From CADEED01 sp046733635 (GTDB lineage: Bacteria > Pseudomonadota > Gammaproteobacteria > Steroidobacterales > Steroidobacteraceae): a stretch of 19,933 nucleotides of DNA. The translations under genes were made by a program, and so were the position numbers. This document shows, in pieces, positions 1-6,895 of this stretch. The notes beneath the pieces are model-generated. The model was not told the origin of the DNA, ran no database searches, and saw nothing but the letters and a program-made list of their open reading frames with translations. Numbering within the stretch: the first letter of the stretch is position 1; each line of letters begins with the position of its first letter. The stretch is from NCBI GenBank assembly GCA_046733635.1, contig JBKPPO010000032.1, positions 1-19,933 on the forward strand. The letters run 5' to 3'.

Positions 1-46
1 CACGATGGTATCGTCGTCGGCAGCGTCAGATGTGTATAAGAGACAG
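1..46 (+). other. Sequencing adapter left on contig end (Illumina Nextera Read 1 plus probable index)
   Basis: Positions 14-27 read TCGTCGGCAGCGTC and 28-46 read AGATGTGTATAAGAGACAG. Together they are the Nextera Read-1 transposase adapter, and the second part is the Tn5 mosaic end. The 13 bases before it fit the end of the P5 oligo (CAC, 1-3) followed by a 10-nt i5 index (4-13); that part is inference from the standard layout. This is library DNA, not genome. The short reading frames across it translate to the typical adapter peptides MCIRDS and DVYKRQ and are not genes. Confidence 0.97.
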
Positions 47-275
47 CGACAAACCTCCCTACGGCGGCGAGCTCGGCAAGCGTGTCTTCGAGAACGTGTC
101 GAAGGAGGCCTGGCAGCAGTGGGTCAAGCACCAGGTGATGCTGATCAACGAGTACCGGCTGACGCCCGTCGAACCCGCACATCGCAAGCGCCTCGAATTC
201 GAGATGGAGAAGTTCTTCTTCGGCGAGGGATCGACGAAGCCGAAGGAATTCGTGGATCCCACGAAGGCGGGCTGA
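47..275 (+). CDS. yggX: YggX family Fe(2+)-trafficking / oxidative damage protection protein, 5'-truncated at the contig end
   Basis: Codons from 48 to the TGA at 273-275 encode 75 residues beginning DKPPYGGELGKR. They match the body of YggX: the PGELGKR-like segment, SKEAWQQW, the MLINEYRL stretch, the HRKRLE helix and a charged tail. YggX proteins are about 90 residues and act in the cytosol, supporting iron-sulfur cluster integrity under oxidative stress. About 16 N-terminal residues are missing, including the conserved cysteine near the start, because the contig begins in adapter. The apparent ATG at 30 lies inside the adapter and must not be used as a start. In many proteobacteria yggX follows mutY; that gene would lie off the left edge. 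The identity is secure although only part of the gene is present. Confidence 0.9.
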
Positions 276-282
276 CGCCGGC

Positions 283-310
283 AAAAAAAACGGCGCAGTT
301 TCCTGCGCCG
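283..310 (-). terminator. Rho-independent terminator of the pirin operon
   Basis: An eight-pair stem CGGCGCAG (291-298) / CTGCGCCG (303-310) with a TTTC loop is preceded on the plus strand by eight A's (283-290). Read on the minus strand, this is a GC-rich hairpin followed by eight T's, about 50 nt past the pirin stop codon. On the plus strand no T tract follows, so it is unlikely to be an efficient terminator for yggX. Confidence 0.88.
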
Positions 311-362
311 TCCAGTGAAGGCTGCGAGCGGGGGGGGGGATTGCCCGAAGCCTTTTTCTCGC

Positions 363-1229
363 TCAGAACTTCCCGGACTGGTAGTCCGCGAAGGCCTGCA
401 TGATCTCTTCCCGCGTGTTCATGACGAACGGACCGTAACGCGCCACGGGTTCGCGCAACGGACGTCCTGCCACGAGAATCGCGCGACTGCGCGCGGCGCG
501 GCCTTCGAGGCGAACCTCGTCGCCGTCTCCCAGCACCGCCAGCTCCTGCGCGTTGATGGTCGCGGCCTCACGGCCCGCGCCCACGGAGGCGCTACCTTCG
601 TACACGTAGATGAAGGCTGAATGACCCGCCGGTAGCGGCAATGTGAAATTCGCGCCAGCGTCGATACGGATGTCCATGTAAGTGGGCTCCGTGGCCGGCT
701 GCTTCACCGGGCCCACGGCGCCGTCGAGCGCACCCGCGATCACCTTGACGCTGACGCCGGTCCGCTCCACGAGCGGCAGCTTCTCGCCGCCGAACTCCTG
801 ATAGTTAGGAGCCGTCATCTTGTCCTTCGCCGGCAGGTTCATCCAGAGCTGGAAGCCGCGCATCTTGCCTTCGGTCTGCTCGGGCATCTCCGAGTGCACG
901 ATGCCGCGACCCGCGGTCATCCACTGCACCGCGCCCGGCTCGAGCACGCCTTCATTGCCGTGGTTGTCCTTGTGACGCATGCGGCCGTCGAGCATGTACG
1001 TGACTGTCTCGAAGCCGCGATGAGGATGGGCCGGAAAGCCCGCGATGTAATCCTCCGCCTTGTCCGTGCCGAACTCGTCGAGCATCAGGAACGGATCGAG
1101 GTCCGGCAGCTTGGGCTGGCCGATGACACGCGTGAGCTTCACGCCTGCGCCGTCCGAGGCCGGCATGCCCTGCAACTTCTGGACGACCGCACGAGTGGCG
1201 GTGGGGGTGACCTGCGTTTCAGTGTTCAT
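363..1229 (-). CDS. Pirin family cupin protein
   Basis: The 288-residue protein is a typical bacterial pirin, a bicupin with a metal site in the N-terminal cupin. The signature HPHRGFETVTY is at residues 68-78, and GRGIVHSEMP is at about 107-116. The metal ligands expected from human pirin map to His68, His70, His112 and Glu114, all present. The C-terminal cupin follows at about 170-275. Some pirins have quercetin 2,3-dioxygenase activity and others act as redox-linked regulators, so the substrate cannot be read from sequence. There is no signal peptide, so it is cytosolic. It is the last gene of a minus-strand operon, 43 bp after the MerR stop, and ends before a strong terminator. The ribosome-binding site before the ATG at 1227-1229 is weak, which suggests translation depends partly on upstream genes. 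Confidence 0.93.
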   Translation of the reverse strand: MNTETQVTPTATRAVVQKLQGMPASDGAGVKLTRVIGQPKLPDLDPFLMLDEFGTDKAEDYIAGFPAHPHRGFETVTYMLDGRMRHKDNHGNEGVLEPGAVQWMTAGRGIVHSEMPEQTEGKMRGFQLWMNLPAKDKMTAPNYQEFGGEKLPLVERTGVSVKVIAGALDGAVGPVKQPATEPTYMDIRIDAGANFTLPLPAGHSAFIYVYEGSASVGAGREAATINAQELAVLGDGDEVRLEGRAARSRAILVAGRPLREPVARYGPFVMNTREEIMQAFADYQSGKF

Positions 1230-1272
1230 GGTCGGCCCGATCTGGAGGCAGAAGCCTACAAATCAAGCCGGG

Positions 1273-1827
1273 TCAGGCCGCCGACCAGGCTCGGATGCGC
1301 CGGATCTCCTCGGGCTCCAGGCCCAGCGAGTGCAGGAAGTCCGCATGCGCGGCTGGCATGTTCTTCTCGAAGTTCGCGTGCCATTGGCGCATTTCGTCGT
1401 CGCTCATGCCGATGGCGCGAAACATCTCCGTCCACGCCTCCTTCGACAACGCGCGATGCGTGCGCTGCTTCGAGGTCAGCTCCAGCAGCGACAGCACCAC
1501 GCGTTGCTGGATGCGAAGTTGTGAGACCTGGCGGTTGAGCACGCCGATCTGTTCTTCGAGCACCTCCGCCAGGGGCGTCTGCGAATCCAGCACGCGTTTG
1601 ATGGTCCGGAGCGCGAGTCCGGCCTGGCGCAGTTCGCAGATGCGGCTCAGTCGGGCGATGGCCTCGGCGCCATAGAGCCGGTAGCCACCGGGTGAACGAC
1701 CCGAGGGTTTGAACAGGTGAATGCGGTGATAGTGCAACAGCGTGCTGCGCGAGAGCCCGAATCGTTTCGCCAGTGCGGAGATCGTGAGCGCCTCGCTCAA
1801 TATGCCCGGGGCTGCTTTGCCAGCCAT
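1273..1827 (-). CDS. MerR family transcriptional regulator
   Basis: The 184-residue protein has an N-terminal MerR-type winged helix (residues about 14-80). It starts with LTISALAKRFGLSRSTLLHYHR and is followed by the family hallmark SPGGYRLYG. A predicted dimerisation helix (about 85-120) carries the LEEQIGVL segment. The C-terminal helical region ends in HADFLHSLGLEPEEIRRIR, seen in several MerR regulators of unknown ligand. No cysteine cluster for metal sensing is visible. The chosen ATG at 1825-1827 has a purine-rich GGGAG about 9 bases upstream. The longer open frame to 2061 is only an out-of-frame shadow of the upstream gene. The start overlaps the end of the SRPBCC gene by 31 bp, so the two are almost certainly co-transcribed and probably autoregulated. 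Confidence 0.9.
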   Translation of the reverse strand: MAGKAAPGILSEALTISALAKRFGLSRSTLLHYHRIHLFKPSGRSPGGYRLYGAEAIARLSRICELRQAGLALRTIKRVLDSQTPLAEVLEEQIGVLNRQVSQLRIQQRVVLSLLELTSKQRTHRALSKEAWTEMFRAIGMSDDEMRQWHANFEKNMPAAHADFLHSLGLEPEEIRRIRAWSAA

Positions 1828-2267
1828 GCGTTCATGCTCCCTTCCCAGTGCGTCATGTCGTCCAGCCATTCGGCATCGGTGGACGCGGCGAGTATTGCGC
1901 GAGCGGCTTCGTCGGTGGGTGTGTACGAGTACTCGATGCAGACCGCGGTTGCGCCCTGGTGGTGCCGCCCCAGAGAAATCCGGATCTGCACGATGATGCC
2001 GTCGGGTTGGAAGCGCACGAAGCCGACGCGCCTGGAGGGTTCGTGGTCGGTCACGACCCAACGGGTCTTGCCGAGCTCATGCAAGGTTTCGAACACACCG
2101 CCGCGCTCGGCCACGCCCGAGGCGGAGTGGATCATTCGGTAGTCCCAGCCGGGTAGCCAAGCCTTCTCGAGCTCGGGGCAGAGGAGGGGAAAGACGACTT
2201 CGGGGCTGGCGTCGATGTGCTGGACGTAGGTGCGGATGATTCGTGGCGACAGCGTGGGGGTGGGCAT
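1797..2267 (-). CDS. SRPBCC (START/Bet v1-like) domain protein
   Basis: The 156-residue cytosolic protein has the SRPBCC pattern. It opens with a beta strand and the helix segment HIDASPEVVFPLLCPELEKAW, followed by alternating strands (VFETLHELGKTRWVVTDHEPSRRVGFVRF) and a long C-terminal helix (EWLDDMTHWEGSMNAWLAKQ). Such folds bind hydrophobic ligands; members include polyketide cyclases and AHSA1-like proteins, and no catalytic residues can be assigned here. The ATG at 2265-2267 is preferred over the upstream one at 2327 because GAGGAG lies at a good distance before it. It is the first gene of the SRPBCC-MerR-pirin operon. A MerR regulator overlapping a small ligand-binding-fold gene suggests that both respond to the same small molecule, which is inference. 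Confidence 0.82.
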   Translation of the reverse strand: MPTPTLSPRIIRTYVQHIDASPEVVFPLLCPELEKAWLPGWDYRMIHSASGVAERGGVFETLHELGKTRWVVTDHEPSRRVGFVRFQPDGIIVQIRISLGRHHQGATAVCIEYSYTPTDEAARAILAASTDAEWLDDMTHWEGSMNAWLAKQPRAY

Positions 2268-2399
2268 GTGCGGCTCCTCGTGAATGGAAGCTCGCGAGCC
2301 TCGGGTGTGAAGCTGTAGACGGGTCAAGCGCTTGCGCGCGGCCGATAGGCGCCCAGGCCGTAAAGGCCCGGAAAATCATCGGTTTGGGGTGGTTCTTGC
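2268..2399 (-). promoter_or_regulatory. Upstream region of the SRPBCC-MerR-pirin operon with two short palindromes
   Basis: This region must carry the operon promoter and abuts the tRNA-Phe promoter. Two perfect 10-bp palindromes are visible: GCTCGCGAGC (2290-2299) and CAAGCGCTTG (2325-2334). They could be operators for the MerR protein. No dyad placed between clear -35 and -10 boxes, as in classical MerR promoters, could be identified, and short palindromes are frequent in GC-rich DNA. Confidence 0.3.
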
Positions 2400-2428
2400 T
2401 TGACGGCCCCCGGGCCGGCCGTTTTAAT
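2400..2428 (+). promoter_or_regulatory. Sigma70-type promoter of tRNA-Phe
   Basis: TTGACG (2400-2405) and TTTAAT (2423-2428) are separated by exactly 17 bp. A GC-rich discriminator (GCGCCCC) follows, as is usual for stringently controlled stable-RNA promoters. Transcription would start about 25 bp before the mature tRNA. Confidence 0.75.
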
Positions 2429-2460
2429 ACGCGCCCCTTCGATCGAGGGGTTCCAATTGT

Positions 2461-2536
2461 GGCCGGGTAGCTCAGTTGGTAGAGCAGCGGATTGAAAATC
2501 CGCGTGTCGTTGGTTCGATTCCGACCCCGGCCACCA
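2461..2536 (+). tRNA. tRNA-Phe (GAA)
   Basis: A 76-nt cloverleaf is complete. The acceptor stem is GGCCGGG (2461-2467) with CCCGGCC (2526-2532), followed by discriminator A and an encoded CCA (2534-2536). The anticodon GAA is at 2494-2496 in the loop TTGAAAA, and the T-loop has the usual TTCGATT. The D arm has AGCTCAGTTGGTAGAGCA. It is a single gene with its own promoter. Confidence 0.98.
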
Positions 2537-2553
2537 TTTCAAATGGGGACATT

Positions 2554-2575
2554 CCTCGTTTTCTAGGAAACGGGG
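2554..2575. repeat. Short hairpin (REP-like) element downstream of tRNA-Phe
   Basis: CCTCGTTT (2554-2561) pairs with AAACGGGG (2568-2575), including one T-G wobble, around a TCTAGG loop. GGGGAC occurs on both sides (2545-2550 and 2572-2577). No T tract follows on either strand, so it is not a standard terminator. The shape and the GGGGAC edges recall half of the palindromic units that accompany REP-associated tyrosine transposases, but no second copy lies in this window. Confidence 0.4.
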
Positions 2576-2613
2576 ACGCGGCTCAGAGCGTTGCTCTACC
2601 AGCGTTGTTGGCC

Positions 2614-3624
2614 TCACCGCTTCCCCGCCAACAACTGATCCAATATCCCATCCGTCCCGAAGTGCTCCGCCGTCACCTTGTCCCAACTCCCGAACACATC
2701 CTCCACCGCCACCAGCTTCACCGCCGGAAACTGCGCCGCATACTTCTGCGCCACCTTCTCATTCCGAACGCGGTTGTATTTCTTCGCCAGTATCTCCTGC
2801 GATTCTTCTGTGTAGAGGAACTGAAGATAGGCCGTAGCCAACTCACGCGTCCCCTTCGTCTGCACGACGCGATCCACCACGGCCACTGGAAAATCCACGC
2901 GCACACTCTCCGACGGATACACGATGTCGAGCTTCGCCTTCGAATACTCATTGCGGATCGCAATCACCTCGGACTCGAACGTCACGAACACGTCACCGAT
3001 CTCGCGTTCCACGAATGTCGTGGTGGCGCCTCGGCCGCCGGTATCGAACACGGGCACGTTGGCGAGCAGATCCGCGACCAGCTTCTTCGCCGCCTCCTGA
3101 TTGCCATCGTTCTTGCCCAGCGCGTAGGCGTACGCAGATAGATAGGTATAACGACCGTTGCCCGAGGTCTTGGGATTCGGGAACACCGGCTTGATCCCCG
3201 CGCGCGCGAGATCGTTCCAGTCCTTGATGCCCTTGGGATTCCCCTCGCGTACCAGGAAGACGGGCAGCGAATAATAAGGAGAAGAGTTGTTGGGAAACTT
3301 CTTCGCCCAGTTCGCGGAAATGACGCCCGACTTGGCGAGGAAGTCGATGTCCGTGGCCTGGTTGAACGTGACGACATCGGCCTTCAGCCCCTCGGCCACG
3401 GCGCGCGCCTGCCGTGAAGATCCGCCATGCGACTGGTGAATCTGCAGCTCCTGCCTCGTTTTCGCCTTCCATGCGGCCTGGAACGCCGGGTTGATCTGCA
3501 CGAACAGCTCGCGCGAGACGTCGTAGGACGCATTCAGAAGCTCGACCTTGTCGGCGGCGCGGACGCTGGCGGCAAAACCGAAACCGAGCAGGGCGGCGGC
3601 CAGCAACTTCACGGGGATTCTCAC
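2614..3624 (-). CDS. Periplasmic sulfate-binding protein of an ABC transporter (Sbp/CysP type)
   Basis: The 336-residue protein has a signal peptide (1-23, cleavage VRA|AD). The mature part carries family motifs: VELLNASYDVSRELF, the anion-binding HQSHGGSSRQARAVAEGL, and NPKTSGNGRYTYLSAYAYAL. The length matches Sbp (about 330). It should bind sulfate or thiosulfate in the periplasm and hand it to a CysTWA permease, but no permease or ATPase gene is adjacent, so it is an orphan here. The start is taken as GTG at 3622-3624, giving MRIPVKLLAAALLGFG. A second GTG at 3610-3612 is possible. The ATG at 3732 would add a long tail before the signal peptide. Sbp versus CysP versus a related oxyanion-binding protein cannot be decided by eye. 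Confidence 0.9.
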   Translation of the reverse strand: MRIPVKLLAAALLGFGFAASVRAADKVELLNASYDVSRELFVQINPAFQAAWKAKTRQELQIHQSHGGSSRQARAVAEGLKADVVTFNQATDIDFLAKSGVISANWAKKFPNNSSPYYSLPVFLVREGNPKGIKDWNDLARAGIKPVFPNPKTSGNGRYTYLSAYAYALGKNDGNQEAAKKLVADLLANVPVFDTGGRGATTTFVEREIGDVFVTFESEVIAIRNEYSKAKLDIVYPSESVRVDFPVAVVDRVVQTKGTRELATAYLQFLYTEESQEILAKKYNRVRNEKVAQKYAAQFPAVKLVAVEDVFGSWDKVTAEHFGTDGILDQLLAGKR

Positions 3625-3717
3625 GGGATCAACCTGGATCAGGAGAGGGGCGGCCAGTCTTCCAAGTCGACTCGGGCGCGACCAATGCACTTTCGGAATG
3701 TGAGCAGAGCGCGCGGT

Positions 3718-3723
3718 TACAAT
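3718..3723 (+). promoter_or_regulatory. Possible -10 box implying a near-leaderless SemiSWEET transcript
   Basis: TACAAT at 3718-3723 lies 7 bp before the ATG at 3731. If used, transcription would begin at or beside that ATG, and the ATG at 3722 would fall within the -10 box. No good -35 box is seen, and no ribosome-binding site precedes either ATG. Confidence 0.3.
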
Positions 3724-3730
3724 GCGCGCC

Positions 3731-3982
3731 ATGAATTTCGAATGGTTCGGCTACGCCGCGGCTTTCCTCACCACGTTCTCGTTCCTGCCGCAGGCGGTGA
3801 TGACGATCCGCACCAAGAACACCAAGGGCATCTCGAAAGGCATGTACTTCATGTTCACGATCGGTGTGGCGGCGTGGCTGGTCTACGGCATCGCGCTCGA
3901 GTCCTGGCCGATGATCCTCGCGAACACGGTGACGCTGGGACTGGCGTCGACGATCCTCGCGCTCAAGCTTCGCTACGGCTGA
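3731..3982 (+). CDS. SemiSWEET / PQ-loop family small transporter
   Basis: An 83-residue inner-membrane protein with three hydrophobic segments (about 6-24, 38-57 and 61-79), the size of bacterial SemiSWEETs. The PQ-loop signature FLPQAVMTIRTKNTKGIS spans residues 18-35, with the Pro-Gln pair at 20-21. SemiSWEETs work as dimers and move sugars passively; the substrate is not predictable. The alternative ATG at 3722 adds MRA. I prefer 3731 because family members begin close to the first membrane helix and because of a possible -10 box overlapping the earlier ATG. It is divergent from the sulfate-binding protein gene and ends 6 bp from the convergent gene at 3989. Confidence 0.88.
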   Translation: MNFEWFGYAAAFLTTFSFLPQAVMTIRTKNTKGISKGMYFMFTIGVAAWLVYGIALESWPMILANTVTLGLASTILALKLRYG

Positions 3983-3988
3983 GGAGCC

Positions 3989-4444
3989 TCACTGCAGCGA
4001 AGGTTGTTTGATCTCGGCAGCCTTGCCTTCGCGGAACCGCACACTGCCGCCCAGGAATCCCGACTCCCCGATCTCCATCGCATAGAGAACCACGCGAGTA
4101 CCGTCCTCCGCGCGGGTGGCGTTGGGCTTGCCTAGGGTTTCGATCACTTCGAGCTCGCTCATGCCGAGCTTCAGTGATCGCCACTTGTCGGCGTCCAGCC
4201 AGCGAAGGCTGGTGTCCGGCGTCGGTCGCAGTTGGAACGCATCGCCGGCCGGAACGCCGCCCGGGCGTGAGGGTCGCGTGGTCGCCTGGTCGAGCCGCTG
4301 GGTCAGCGACAGCACCTGCCGTCTGAGCTCGCGAATCTCCTGCTCGAGGTAGGTGATACGAGGGTCCGAGGCCGCATCGGCGGGCTGCAAGAGCGCGAAG
4401 CCGAGCAAGGCGGTGGCGAAGGTCGAAGCAATGATGTGGCGCAT
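3989..4444 (-). CDS. Exported coiled-coil protein with a BamE/SmpA-like C-terminal domain
   Basis: The 151-residue protein has a signal peptide (1-24, cleavage ADA|AS). A heptad-rich helix follows (about 28-53, ITYLEQEIRELRRQVLSLTQ), then a Pro/Gly linker. The C-terminal domain (about 86-148) begins WRSLKLGMSELEVIETLGKP. The segment LKLGMSEXEVXXXLGKP followed by paired beta strands resembles the BamE/OmlA fold, which is shared by many envelope proteins of unrelated function. No lipobox cysteine is visible, so it is probably periplasmic. The ATG at 4442-4444 puts the signal peptide at the N-terminus; a longer frame to 4501 would precede it with 19 polar residues. No function can be assigned. 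Confidence 0.75.
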   Translation of the reverse strand: MRHIIASTFATALLGFALLQPADAASDPRITYLEQEIRELRRQVLSLTQRLDQATTRPSRPGGVPAGDAFQLRPTPDTSLRWLDADKWRSLKLGMSELEVIETLGKPNATRAEDGTRVVLYAMEIGESGFLGGSVRFREGKAAEIKQPSLQ

Positions 4445-4490
4445 GCCATTGGGACGCGCCAGGCGCGCTCGGGTTCCGCTGGCGCAATAA

Positions 4491-4523
4491 GGCCCTGCCA
4501 CGCGGGGGGAGCATGGCAGGGCC
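4491..4523 (-). terminator. Strong hairpin behind the PL11 lyase, probable terminator
   Basis: GGCCCTGCCA (4491-4500) and TGGCAGGGCC (4514-4523) form a perfect 10-bp stem with a 13-nt loop, starting 8 bp past the lyase stop. On the minus strand it is followed by TTATTGCG, a weak T-rich stretch, so termination efficiency is uncertain. Confidence 0.6.
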
Positions 4524-4531
4524 TGCCCGCG

Positions 4532-6805
4532 CTACAAGATCTCGATCTGATCGATGTTCGCGAGATCCTGGCCGGTGGACTCGAACCGGATCACATTGCT
4601 TGCGTTGTTGTTGAGCGTCACAGCCACGTCCTGTGTAGTCCAGTTGGTCCAACTACCTGTGGGTGCAAAGGTGATGTTCTGCGCGGCGCCATTCACCACG
4701 AGCCGCCCGGTGCGATTGGCCGTGGCGCCAAGCGCGAAGCGGATGCGCAGCGTCTTCGAGCCGCCTCCGCGGCCATCGACATTGGCCGACTGCGAGAAGC
4801 CGCCGCTGGAAGATGCATTCACATAGCCGCTGCCGTTGAAGCCGCCATTCGTGCTTTCGAACACCGTGCCTCCACCCACCGTTCCCGCTTCGGCCTGGTA
4901 AACGTGCGACACGGGATCCGGCGGATTGCTTCCGCCCACGAGCACGATGTTGGGCGTGGGCGGCGTGGACATGCCCGCGCCGATGAAGAAGCTCGGATGT
5001 GGCGGCTGGTTGTACGCCACGTTCTGCCACGCAATCGCCACGCGGTACTGCGGATCGTGCAGCAGTGTGTAGATGCGGTTCGAAGCGACATTCGTCGTGG
5101 TGTAGATGCGCAGCGCGGAGTTGTCGGATGTGCGCCAGATCACCTCCTCACGCCAGTCGCCCAACAAGTCTCCACTCAACGCCGGTGTGGACTTGGTGCC
5201 GTTGTTGGAAACCGCGCCGCTGGCCGTGAGCAGCGTGGTGTCGCCGGCCGTGCCGTACTTCGCGATGTAATTGCCGTCCAGCAGTTCGCGCACCGTGTCC
5301 GAGTCCCACCAGGCGAGGAAGTTGGCCGATCCCGGGTTGCGGCCGATGTTCGCGCCGGAGGCATTGCGCAGGAAGGTCATGTTGGGGCCGGAGCCCCAGT
5401 ATTCCGCACCGGCGTTGCCGGACCAGATGTCCGCGGCAACTCCCCGTCCGGGTCCCTCGGAGCCATTGTTGTTGGGTGTCGCGAATATGCGCGCGCCGGA
5501 GCTGGCGTCACGCAGGTCCGCGCCGAGCTGCGAACTCGACTCGTGTATGCCCCAGATCTCGAGCCCCGCGCGCGACGGGATGAAATCGCCGACATGCAGC
5601 GCATCGCCATGCCCTAGGCCGCTCACGTACTTGCGAGCGCCGTTGTCGTCGATGGTGGCGGCGCCGAAGATCACTTCGTGCCGGCCGTCGCCGTCCACGT
5701 CGGCGATCGAGAGCTGGTGATTGCCCTGGCCGGCATAGGCGCTGTTGCCCGAAGCATTGCTGTCGAACGTCCAGCGTTGCGTGAGCGCGCCGTTGCGGTA
5801 GTCCCACGCGACGATCACTGCGCGCGTGTAATAGCCGCGGCTGAAGATGGCGCTCGGGCGCTGGCCGTCGAGATAGGCCACGCCCGCCAGGAAACGGTCC
5901 ACGCGGTTTCCGTAGCTGTCGCCCCAGTCGCCGACATTGCCGCGGCCGGGTAGATAGTTCGTGGTGGCCAGGATGGCGCCGGTCTGCCCGCTGAACACCG
6001 TGAGGTATTCGGGCCCGCTCAGGATGTAACCGCTCGAGTTGCGGTAGTCCGCGCTCGAGCTGCCGATCACCTGGTTGGTGCCGGAGCGCGTCCCGTCGGC
6101 GGTCTTGCACATGACCTCGGCGCGGCCGTCGCCATCGAAGTCGTACACCATGAACTGTGTGTAGTGCGCGCCTGCGCGGATGTTGCGGCCGAGGTCGATG
6201 CGCCAGAGGCGCGTGCCATTCAATTCGTACGCATCGAGGTATACGTTGCCCGTGTAGCCGGACTGCGAGTTGTCCTTCGCGTTCGTCGGATCCCACTTGA
6301 GCACGTATTCGAGCTCGCCGTCGCCATCGAGATCGCCCACCGACAGATCGTTGGGCACGTAGGTGTAGCTTTCGCCCGACGGCGTGGTGCCGCCCGCGGG
6401 AATCTGCAGCGGGATGTTGAGGAATTGTTGCGTGGGCGCATTCGCGGGCAGCGTGAACGAAGCGCTCGCCGCCTGCTCCACCCCACTAACTACCGGCCGC
6501 ACGAAGTACGAATTCGACTGCGTCGCAGGTGCACCGGTGTCAACGAAGTTCGTCGACGCGGTGAGCGGCGTGCCATTGAGCAGCGTCGGTGGGCTGCCGT
6601 TGCTCGACCGGTAGAGGTTGAAGGCCGTTCCGGAAGGGTCGTTGCCGAACAATCTCCAACCGACGTACACCTGCGAGCTGCTCGTTCGCACGGCGACCAC
6701 CCCGCGCGAGAGGCGCTCCATCTGATACTGGGCATGGGCCGCGAGCGGGACGCCGCTCATGGCGGCCGCGACGAGACCGACGCGGAAAATTCCTAACGAT
6801 TTCAT
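4532..6805 (-). CDS. Secreted rhamnogalacturonan lyase (polysaccharide lyase family 11) with C-terminal CBM35-like module
   Basis: The 757-residue protein has a signal peptide (1-26, AHA|QY) and an N-terminal beta-sandwich (about 28-115, MERLSRGVVAV to VGWRLFGNDP). The large PL11 propeller domain (about 120-610) contains calcium-loop motifs DLDGDGELEYV, DFDGDGRAEVM and DVDGDGRHEVI, as in YesW/YesX of Bacillus. Residues 636-757 (YQAEAGTVGGG...ANIDQIEIL) are a CBM35/CBM6-type beta-sandwich. PL11 enzymes cut the rhamnose-galacturonic acid backbone of pectic RG-I by beta-elimination. The ATG at 6803-6805 has AGGAGA just upstream. The gene is divergent from a TonB-dependent receptor. The open frame to 6994 extends only into the intergenic region. 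Endo versus exo action is not decidable here. Confidence 0.93.
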   Translation of the reverse strand: MKSLGIFRVGLVAAAMSGVPLAAHAQYQMERLSRGVVAVRTSSSQVYVGWRLFGNDPSGTAFNLYRSSNGSPPTLLNGTPLTASTNFVDTGAPATQSNSYFVRPVVSGVEQAASASFTLPANAPTQQFLNIPLQIPAGGTTPSGESYTYVPNDLSVGDLDGDGELEYVLKWDPTNAKDNSQSGYTGNVYLDAYELNGTRLWRIDLGRNIRAGAHYTQFMVYDFDGDGRAEVMCKTADGTRSGTNQVIGSSSADYRNSSGYILSGPEYLTVFSGQTGAILATTNYLPGRGNVGDWGDSYGNRVDRFLAGVAYLDGQRPSAIFSRGYYTRAVIVAWDYRNGALTQRWTFDSNASGNSAYAGQGNHQLSIADVDGDGRHEVIFGAATIDDNGARKYVSGLGHGDALHVGDFIPSRAGLEIWGIHESSSQLGADLRDASSGARIFATPNNNGSEGPGRGVAADIWSGNAGAEYWGSGPNMTFLRNASGANIGRNPGSANFLAWWDSDTVRELLDGNYIAKYGTAGDTTLLTASGAVSNNGTKSTPALSGDLLGDWREEVIWRTSDNSALRIYTTTNVASNRIYTLLHDPQYRVAIAWQNVAYNQPPHPSFFIGAGMSTPPTPNIVLVGGSNPPDPVSHVYQAEAGTVGGGTVFESTNGGFNGSGYVNASSSGGFSQSANVDGRGGGSKTLRIRFALGATANRTGRLVVNGAAQNITFAPTGSWTNWTTQDVAVTLNNNASNVIRFESTGQDLANIDQIEIL

Positions 6806-6865
6806 GGGCTCTCCTGAACCTTGGATCGCTGTTGTGGTTGCCCCGCCGCGCATCGGGGCCCGGCG

Positions 6866-6895
6866 AATATGCGCGAACTGGCAATAACCGGTCAA
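6866..6895 (-). promoter_or_regulatory. Candidate promoter of the PL11 lyase
   Basis: Minus-strand TTGACC (6895-6890) and CATATT (6871-6866) are 18 bp apart, about 55 bp before the start codon. The -35 box overlaps a TAACCGGTCA near-palindrome (6885-6894), a plausible place for a repressor or activator in this divergent 202-bp intergenic region (6806-7007). No equally good promoter was seen for the receptor on the plus strand. Confidence 0.5.

Noticed and set aside
5..403. Open frames starting in the first 50 bases on the plus strand
   Set aside because: Their starts lie in the sequencing adapter. Only the frame ending at 275 continues into a real gene (yggX), and its true start is off the contig.
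4436..5617. 393-codon plus-strand open frame opposite the PL11 lyase
   Set aside because: It is a shadow of the lyase reading frame with no domain or signal of its own.
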